A stretch of 64,000 bases of DNA from Pseudeuparius sepicola. Taxonomy: Eukaryota > Arthropoda > Insecta > Coleoptera > Anthribidae. Shown one piece after another: positions 58,501 to 64,000 of the stretch. Below the pieces are notes generated by a model that had not been told where the DNA came from, made no database searches, and worked only from the letters and a program-made list of their open reading frames with translations. A program made the position numbers and the translations under genes. Every line of letters begins with the position of its first letter. The stretch's first letter is position 1. The stretch is from contig OY987299.1 of assembly GCA_963920635.1 (NCBI GenBank), forward strand, positions 19,484,901-19,548,900, in the 5' to 3' direction.

Positions 58501-61500
58501 GCACAACACGGTTGCATATCACTTTTGGTTTAGCGGGAGTAATGGTTTTATGTCGCAGCTAAGTCTGCAAAAAAATAATAGTATTTTTTTAACAAAAAAA
58601 AAACGCCCCTTCTTATGTTTTTTACTGTGGGTAGTAATTAATTAATAATACTAATAATTTAAAATCTGAAAGTGGAAATTTGTATTATGATCATGAAATA
58701 CGAATTACAAAGCAAAACTTTTACATTTTGTGATATTATACCTTTTCTACAATATCTTTAGCAAATTTCACTTAAAATATGATATATTTGGTAGTTTTGG
58801 AAAGCTCTAAGTGTGACTAATTAAAGTAAACAATAAAAAAAAGAATATTGGAAACTTTCCGAAAGTTTCGGAAATTTTGGTCAGAAACTTTCCGGGAATT
58901 TTCGTAAAGAGGGAACTTTCCCATCTCTAGTATGTAGCCTTTACCTTTTACTTGCCGCATTTTGCACTAGGGATGGCCTCAAATGAATATTGTGTAAAAT
59001 ATCTGTTTTATAGCGTTGGACGAAATACTAAAGGTATTTATCCAAACTTTAATAAAAAACCCTAAGTTAACATATAAAAGAGTTTCAGTCATTTTATTTG
59101 AAATTTGAAAGTGTTTATAGGGTAAAAACTTCTTAGCACCTTCCTGCATTTCGCATAGTACACATGTTACATACCCTTTGCTTTGACAGATAACTTTGGG
59201 GATGCCACATTATCAGTTTTTGCGTTCTCCCCCACCTCTATTTGTGTGTAGTCTTTGAATGTCCTAACCTTTCTATAAACTAACCAAACTAACCTTGATA
59301 TTCACAGTATTTAAGCCTAAACAATCTGCAGTATCACGATGAAAGAAGAGAAACCTTTTTATTTTATATGTCAAAAGTTTTGTAAAATACAAGACACCTG
59401 CTCACAGGATTCAAAAAAGGCGAAGTTCTGATGATTACATCCCCCACCCCATCAAAAACAACAACTACAAGTGTCGTACATTAACGGCATTGAAAGCCCT
59501 ACTTTCTCTTTGAAATCCAACTTAAAAATTTCAGATCTCTAGGGTAAACAATTTGTAACATATTTTTTGACAAGTCCCACTTCCACTTATATTTTTTAAC
59601 CTTTATTCCGGGACACCCTGTGTAACTACAAAATTGTCCACAAAAATGTGATACGACATGGTGGAAGGATTATATTAGCCGATTTCACGTGATGGACCAG
59701 TAATTACTGGCAAGTATTTACTTGCCCAGGTCGGGAGGGGAGTTAATACTATCTCTCTCTTTTTACTGCCATGTATCTGGGATACATGGAAAATTTTGCA
59801 AATAAAGAATATAAGGCCTTATTCGCAAGAGCCCAGAATTGGCGAATAATAACGTTGTATTACCTACCCAAATCTTTATTTTTGAAGATATCCGCCCAAA
59901 CTTTTTTTGTTCGAAAAGTCTTGAAAATGCACATCCAGGGCCGGTTACGATTTTTTTATACCCCGCTAAAACCAGTGCCAAATTTCTACAAAAAATACAC
60001 AGGTAGTTCCATTCTACAAGGTGTCAAATTTGAGCAAAGGACAGTGACTTTGTTGTGAAAAGTTCAATAATTTACATCATTTTTATTTCTTGTTTGACAT
60101 TTTGTACTAAATAAATTAAATTTGCATTTGTTAATATTTTTTCAATAATTCCAATGTGTTCTTGACCCGTATAAAGTTGGACATATTATCCTGTATATTT
60201 TTTACACACCTTGAGTGGTCCTGTTGACCACTCAACTGTTTTGAGATAATTCCATGGCACACTTGCCTGGCCAGATGCCTTCAAATTCCTGTTTTGCTTA
60301 ACTTTGGTATGCCCTGTATATTTTTAGTTACTTTTTTTTGGTGTCCAGATTAATGTAAAAAAAGTACCTGGTCCTGGATTTGCATTTTCACACCGGTGAA
60401 AAGAAGCGTATATGCATAAAGTATATGACAGCGGGACTCATAATTTACATTAGATACATTAGTAAAAAATAGAGCGCTTGCAATTTTTACTTACTTTTGT
60501 AACTTCTCCTAGCTTTTGGACTTGCCACACTTTTTGGCCCCTCGATAACTGCCTCGGTGGTAATTTTCACTTCTTCATTGTCCTCTACCGATTCTGTTAC
60601 ATCTTTTACAGGCTCTTCTAGGACAATTTCTTTCCTTTGAGGCATATCCTGCACATCATCGACTAGATCCTTATCAACTGCAATACTCGTATTATCACTA
60701 AGTGAAGCCTCTGGAGAATAAAATTGTTCTTCGGAACTATTCTTAGACTTGTTAGCTATCGGGCTATACGTTTGGGTAGTGTTCAAGGACGTCTGGTTGC
60801 TGTGCTCGCTTAGGGACGAAGAGTAGCGGATGTCGTCGAATTTGACATGCGACACTTTCCCGATTGGTTTTCTCCCGGACAAATCAAAACGCGACTTCTA
60901 AAAAAAGAATGTAAACGTGGAAACTCTAAAATGAGGTCGGATTACTTACTGGTAAGAGCAACTCGCTTGTGTTGCCAAATGATGGGAATTTTAACGATAG
61001 GTCTTGGTCTGTGCTGCCACTTAAACCTCTAACCTAGAAATATTACTTCAATTTTAGTTTTTTAACATAACGGGATATTACTTCAATATAGGGCAGTCCA
61101 ATAAACTGTCACGATCAGCTGATAATAGCCGCCGGAGGACAAATGTTTACATTTGTTTGAAATGCTAAATAAATTTGATTGAATTACTGTTTAAAATGCT
61201 TTGTTTTGGTTGTGTTGTTAATTGAGGCAGTAGAGGAAGGGGAGATAATGTTAGTTTTACCCGAATTCCAAGTGTTTTGACTTTCAAACATAAAAAAGCC
61301 GCCGCGAATTTTTCACTAGCACAAGGCATAAATTGATAATTCCTATAAAAAGTGAAAATTTCATAACAAATAGCAAAATAGTTTTCTCACATATTATGTT
61401 CAAAACATTGGGTGAATAAATTTGTACACATTTTGATTTATTTTTAAATAGTCTTTTTATACAGTTTATAGGAAAACTTTCAAAATTTTCACGAATTGGG

Positions 61501-62694
61501 TTTCTTCATTAAATACTTCCTTCCTGTATATTAATAATTCAATCCACACATTGGTGGCATATTCATTCTCTGAGAATATGTGACCTGCCACATTTTATTC
61601 AAGAGACCCCTGTAAATTATTTTCTTTAGGATAAGCTTATCTTTCCAACAACACATGTTGTCTTCGATTTTTAATGCTCCACATGTCCACTAACAAAAAT
61701 CCAAATATGTGAAGGCATTTAAGCCTTGCCCTGAAATACCTATCTCATTGTTTCACTCAATGATAGCACTAAATAGAGTCGCTTTCGGGTATTACAGTTA
61801 GAGCACTCCAGAGCTACTCAGGAGTACTCCACTTCCATTTCATTCTTTCGGGTATGCTTGAGCTTGATGCTCCAGAGTTGCTCTTTTTTCCTCCCCCCTA
61901 CCCCCTCGAGCACCAGCCGTTTATTAGGCACTTGACGCTCCGAGTTGCACAGTAGAATCATTAATTGTCAGTTTAATGTTTTATGAACTTCAACTCCCTG
62001 TATATCAGTGACCATTGAGATTTGACCGGTAGTCAATGTCAATCGTAATATTTTGGCACAAAATATATAAAGTTGCTCTATGTACCGTTATTAATGGAAC
62101 ACCCTGAACATGATATTAGGATCCTATCAGAAACTCTGATAAAACTCGAAATAATGTATTTTCGCCCTTGTCAACATTTCAACAAAAATGTAGCAAAAAA
62201 GGACTATTTTTACTTCTTTGTCACAGTGACAGTGCTTCAGCATTAATATTTGGAGTATTCATTTACTTGTCAACTTTGTTATCCGATTTACTTAAGTTCT
62301 AGTTAATAAAGCCTGTTCTTTCACAATAACTCAAAAAGTAAGATTTGTAGTAGGCACAAATTTATGTGAAATGTCCCATTTTTGAGTTTCGGCAGAATAT
62401 CTGGTTTCAATACTGGTTACAATAATCCTTTAAAGGAGACTTACCTTCAAAATGCTGTGCGGGGTAGAAATACTAATACCACTATTTGAAAGATTCCCAT
62501 CCACAGATCCAAGTTTTCTCCTTCTTTTAACAACGGGCGTGCTCATTCTCGAATGAATCGACTCATTCAACTTTGTAGGGCTACTCTTAGGTAATCTAGG
62601 AGACAGCTTTAATTTCTTGGGAGGGGACGGACCCAAATATTCTCCTCTTTCGTCCAACTCAATGAACGTGGAATTTATGACAGGTGTCCTTTGC
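49538..62694 (-). CDS. 3' part of a large PP1-docking nuclear protein (ELYS- or Rif1-like), partial
   Basis: The exons on - are 62694-62445, 61033-60950, 60897-60495, 56811-53347, 53296-53114, 49962-49780, 49729-49647 and 49594-49538. The total is 1568 codons; every junction is GT-AG and in phase. The first visible exon begins in mid-codon, so the 5' part lies beyond the window. The protein is disordered, rich in S/E/K, with SP/TP sites. It carries STPHSILK at the end of exon 62445 and an RVxF-like KVSHVKFDD about 50 residues later: the two docking motifs for phosphatase PP1, in the order used by Rif1 and, I believe, ELYS. The large exon holds internal repeats, and the C-terminus is studded with basic RRTRKR, TRQRK, TRTRKK motifs suited to DNA or nucleosome binding. 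An ELYS/AHCTF1 orthologue is my first guess; Rif1 is possible. Confidence 0.6.
49996..53020 (-). mobile_element. Near full-length P-element (THAP9 family), 3025 bp
   Basis: TIRs of about 24 bp start CATAGACTTATGAACAAGG (left) and CATAGACTTATAAGCAAGG (right, inverted). The octamer GACATTGC is duplicated (49988-49995, 53021-53028). Length and 8-bp TSD are as in canonical P elements (about 2.9 kb). It sits in an intron of the large - strand gene, which would otherwise be about 118 bp. Confidence 0.85.
50984..52532 (-). pseudogene. P-element transposase, broken
   Basis: Pieces on - follow the normal order. A THAP start (ATG at 52532, MVRRCQVCGK...PPFH, donor GTATGT) comes first. It is followed by a basic leucine-rich coiled region (RRRRRNLAVV-type and TVRRLKLRITSLHSLLRYL, about 51690-51840) and a transposase core start (51557-51192). 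The last piece is DEMSVRRQVDCTGQKFMRYV...TLPEAREALVFMSVALNGF (51200-51050). A -1/+1 frameshift separates the last two near 51195, and the catalytic C-terminal half is missing or unrecognisable. Confidence 0.75.
54419..55132 (-). repeat. 357-bp (119-codon) in-frame tandem duplication
   Basis: Within the large exon, two copies start at 54421 and 54778 (TGACCGTATGTTTAAAAACT) and are over 90% identical. Each codes for a unit with STQDEIQ, LTLQERTLETDTEKKEDNDL, LSKIQEQSVD, EPESTGDFAEEQQQ and ETPVFKHTVKKTYLP. One copy has lost about 9 codons relative to the other (AFPATACP). Confidence 0.85.
55214..55467 (-). repeat. 84-bp coding minisatellite, 3 copies
   Basis: Three consecutive 28-aa units (EEIVTSCVDQEIGxIRELDE...PSPLPxIF) are almost identical at DNA level, next to the 357-bp duplication. 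Confidence 0.85.
56903..57163. mobile_element. MITE with CAGGGTGTT ends
   Basis: GCAGGGTGTTGTTGG at the left and AATTGTAACACCTTGTA at the right are inverted. Inner AAAAAACTAATTTTAT and ATAAAATTAGTTTTTT also pair. It lies in the intron upstream of the large exon. Confidence 0.55.
57190..59310. mobile_element. Composite TIR element interrupted by hAT
   Basis: CAAGGTTAGTTTATAGGAAGG at 57198 is inverted near 59270-59303 (CTTTCTATAAACTAACC...AACCTTG). The flanks of the internal hAT element (57840-57868 and 58930-59010) join into one sequence also found at 47295-47400 (TATGTAGCCTTTACC...CAAATGAATATTG). Confidence 0.5.
57869..58929. mobile_element. 1061-bp hAT element with perfect 8-bp TSD
   Basis: The ends are TAGAGATGGG (57869) and its inverse (ending 58929). 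The octamer GTATGTAG is duplicated (57861-57868, 58930-58937). GGAAACTTTC motifs repeat many times at both ends. The centre contains a separate ACAGGGTGTCAC-ended sequence from 58263. No transposase. Confidence 0.85.
61080..62440. other. Intron of the large - strand gene
   Basis: No exon was recognised. It holds a short repeat (62005-62105) shared with pav intron 2 and a run of CTC/GAG-rich palindromic sequence at 61800-61960 (GAGCACTCCAGAG, CTCCAGAGTTGCTC). Confidence 0.45.
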
Positions 62695-62894
62695 CTAAGT
62701 CAAAAATATATATTTTATGTGGTCAATTGTACTGTCAATGGATAATAGGATATTACCAGCATCCAGAGATATACTAATAAGTCTGAGCACTTGGCCTTGT
62801 GTAAACAAACGTTTCCCCCTTGTCCTCTCCCGCTCCCTCGGCCCGCCGTCATCGGAGTACGGCGATCGATACCTTCTGGTAGAAGAAAATAAAG

Positions 62895-63415
62895 GGCCCC
62901 ATTCACATTGAGATCGGTATGGATATCTACGTGTATCACGACAAACGGCGATACATGTATCTGAGATTTGTTTCCATTTGTTTTCTGTTCATACACGTTG
63001 AGACGAACTCATGAAACATCAGTTTAGTTCACATGTGATGCAGAAATGGTGCAACAACTTTTTTAAGTTCTCGTCTAAACGCGCAACGAAAGCTGTGTAT
63101 TTTCTTCATGACAAAATTACGATCACTATTAGCATACCTTTCCTCTACCAAAATTGTTTTTGCCGATTCTCTAAGTTGTCTATTTGAATATTCTTTGCAC
63201 TTTGAGTTCCATAAACACGGATATAGTTTGCAACTACGGAGAAATTCCTCCCAAAACTCGCAATCTGCCATGTTGAAAATAAACTGTTTTATATTTTTTA
63301 GTAGCGCGATACGAAAACATAAACATACACGTTGTGACAAGTATCAGTTGCATGCGCGCGGTATCGAAGTTTCACTACAGTGATACAGACGGTGATACCA
63401 GCTGATGCTGATACA
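62895..63415. mobile_element. Small element with MADF relic and GATAC motifs
   Basis: GTATCA/TGATAC motifs cluster at both ends (62910-62960 and 63325-63420) around a MADF coding remnant on -. The exact ends were not resolved. Confidence 0.4.
63029..63271 (-). pseudogene. MADF-domain fragment
   Basis: The frame MADCEFWEEFLRSCKLYPC, then LWNSKCKEYSNRQLRESAK, then ILVEERYANSD, then IHSFRCAFRRELKKV is a nearly complete MADF domain with the conserved W, P.LW and R..REL features. It stops after about 80 residues. It is transposon-derived and related in plan to 10651-11046. Confidence 0.6.
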
Positions 63416-63481
63416 GCTAAATACACTACCTACCTATGCGATTTGAATCAAGATACTGATACTTACAACATGTATCGATAC

Positions 63482-63998
63482 TAGGCCTGAGACAAAATAT
63501 CGATAAAATCGAAAGTATCAATACTATCGATTTTATCGATACTCGATATTCAATTTCGATAAGTCGAAATATCGATATTATCGATATTTTTGATCTTTTC
63601 GATTTTATCAATCTTTTCGATTTTATCGATATTTTTGATTTTATCGATATTTTTGATTTTATCGATCTTTCCCATTATATCTATCTTTTGAAATTGTTTG
63701 CAAAAATAAAGGAAATTGCTGCACCCATTGCGTCCAGACCGTGCCCGCAGCAAGCCGATCGGCCTTTTTTGTCTAGCTTCTTAAATAAAATTGATTATAT
63801 CGATTTTATCAATAAGATCAATTATATCGATAAGATCGATTTTATCGATAAGATCGATTTTATCAATATGATCGATAAGATCGATTATATCGATAAGATC
63901 GATTATATCGATAAGATCGATTTTATCGATTTATCGAATTTATCGATATTTTTTCAGTATCGATTTCCGATACTGAAATTCGGAGATCGAACAGCTCT
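63482..63998. mobile_element. hAT-like element made largely of ATCGAT repeats
   Basis: It starts TAGGCCTGAGACAAAATATCGAT and ends ATCGAACAGCTCTA at the window edge (inverse of TAGAGCTGTTCGAT). ATCGATA/TTTATCGAT motifs fill both flanks around a short unique centre (63710-63780). The target duplication cannot be checked because the window ends. Confidence 0.5.
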
Positions 63999-64000
63999 AA

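Noticed and set aside
62715..62996. 93-codon - strand frame upstream of the first visible exon of the large gene
   Set aside because: Low similarity to anything, adjacent to MADF transposon DNA and without a suitable donor; not accepted as an upstream exon.
1..64000. CRISPR arrays, bacterial operons, rRNA genes
   Set aside because: No spaced identical repeats, no polycistronic bacterial-type gene runs and no rRNA-like conserved blocks; introns and animal proteins show the DNA is nuclear and eukaryotic.

Overview
This is eukaryotic nuclear DNA and almost certainly comes from an insect. Genes have short GT-AG introns (52 to about 120 bp when undisturbed). Three proteins are recognisable animal orthologues: the ZIP7 zinc transporter Catsup, the mitochondrial TPR protein TTC19, and the centralspindlin kinesin Pavarotti/MKLP1. 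The rest is packed with insect-type transposons: P-element/THAP, hAT, MADF/Harbinger, DUF4817, copia, and foldback elements with ACAGGGTGT ends. The order of insect cannot be fixed from this window.

Layout. Positions 1-9000 hold nested transposons and one candidate terminal exon of an unidentified + strand gene (2315-2425). Catsup lies on + at 9005-15088 (3 exons, intron 1 swollen by a 3.5-kb nested insertion). TTC19 lies on - at 18231-17072 (3 exons). pav lies on + at 21303-30785 (3 exons, both introns filled with transposons). Positions 31-41 kb have no recognisable gene. They hold GATC-rich and palindromic repeats, a tandem array with two hammerhead-ribozyme motifs, and two terminal-inverted-repeat (TIR) elements. 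From 41.1 kb to the end the - strand carries three genes in a row: a CUB/LDLa single-pass membrane protein (42357-41146), an unrecognised 277-aa protein (48414-42813), and the 3' part of a large disordered nuclear protein (62694-49538, 1568 aa visible) with PP1-docking SILK and RVxF-like motifs.

The genes are unrelated housekeeping or orphan genes and do not look like a pathway. The interest lies in the layered mobile DNA. Several insertions can be read to the base from their target-site duplications: hAT elements at 2773-4635, 43931-44419 and 57869-58929 (8-bp duplications), a 3025-bp P element at 49996-53020 (8 bp) inside a formerly ~118-bp intron, a CXC-domain element at 45196-46728 (5 bp), and a 76-bp near-perfect palindrome at 2029-2104 (7 bp). 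The least expected signal is the pair of decayed type I hammerhead ribozymes in a 267-bp tandem repeat with an inverted partial copy (34508-35096), an arrangement reminiscent of Penelope-like retroelements or retrozymes.
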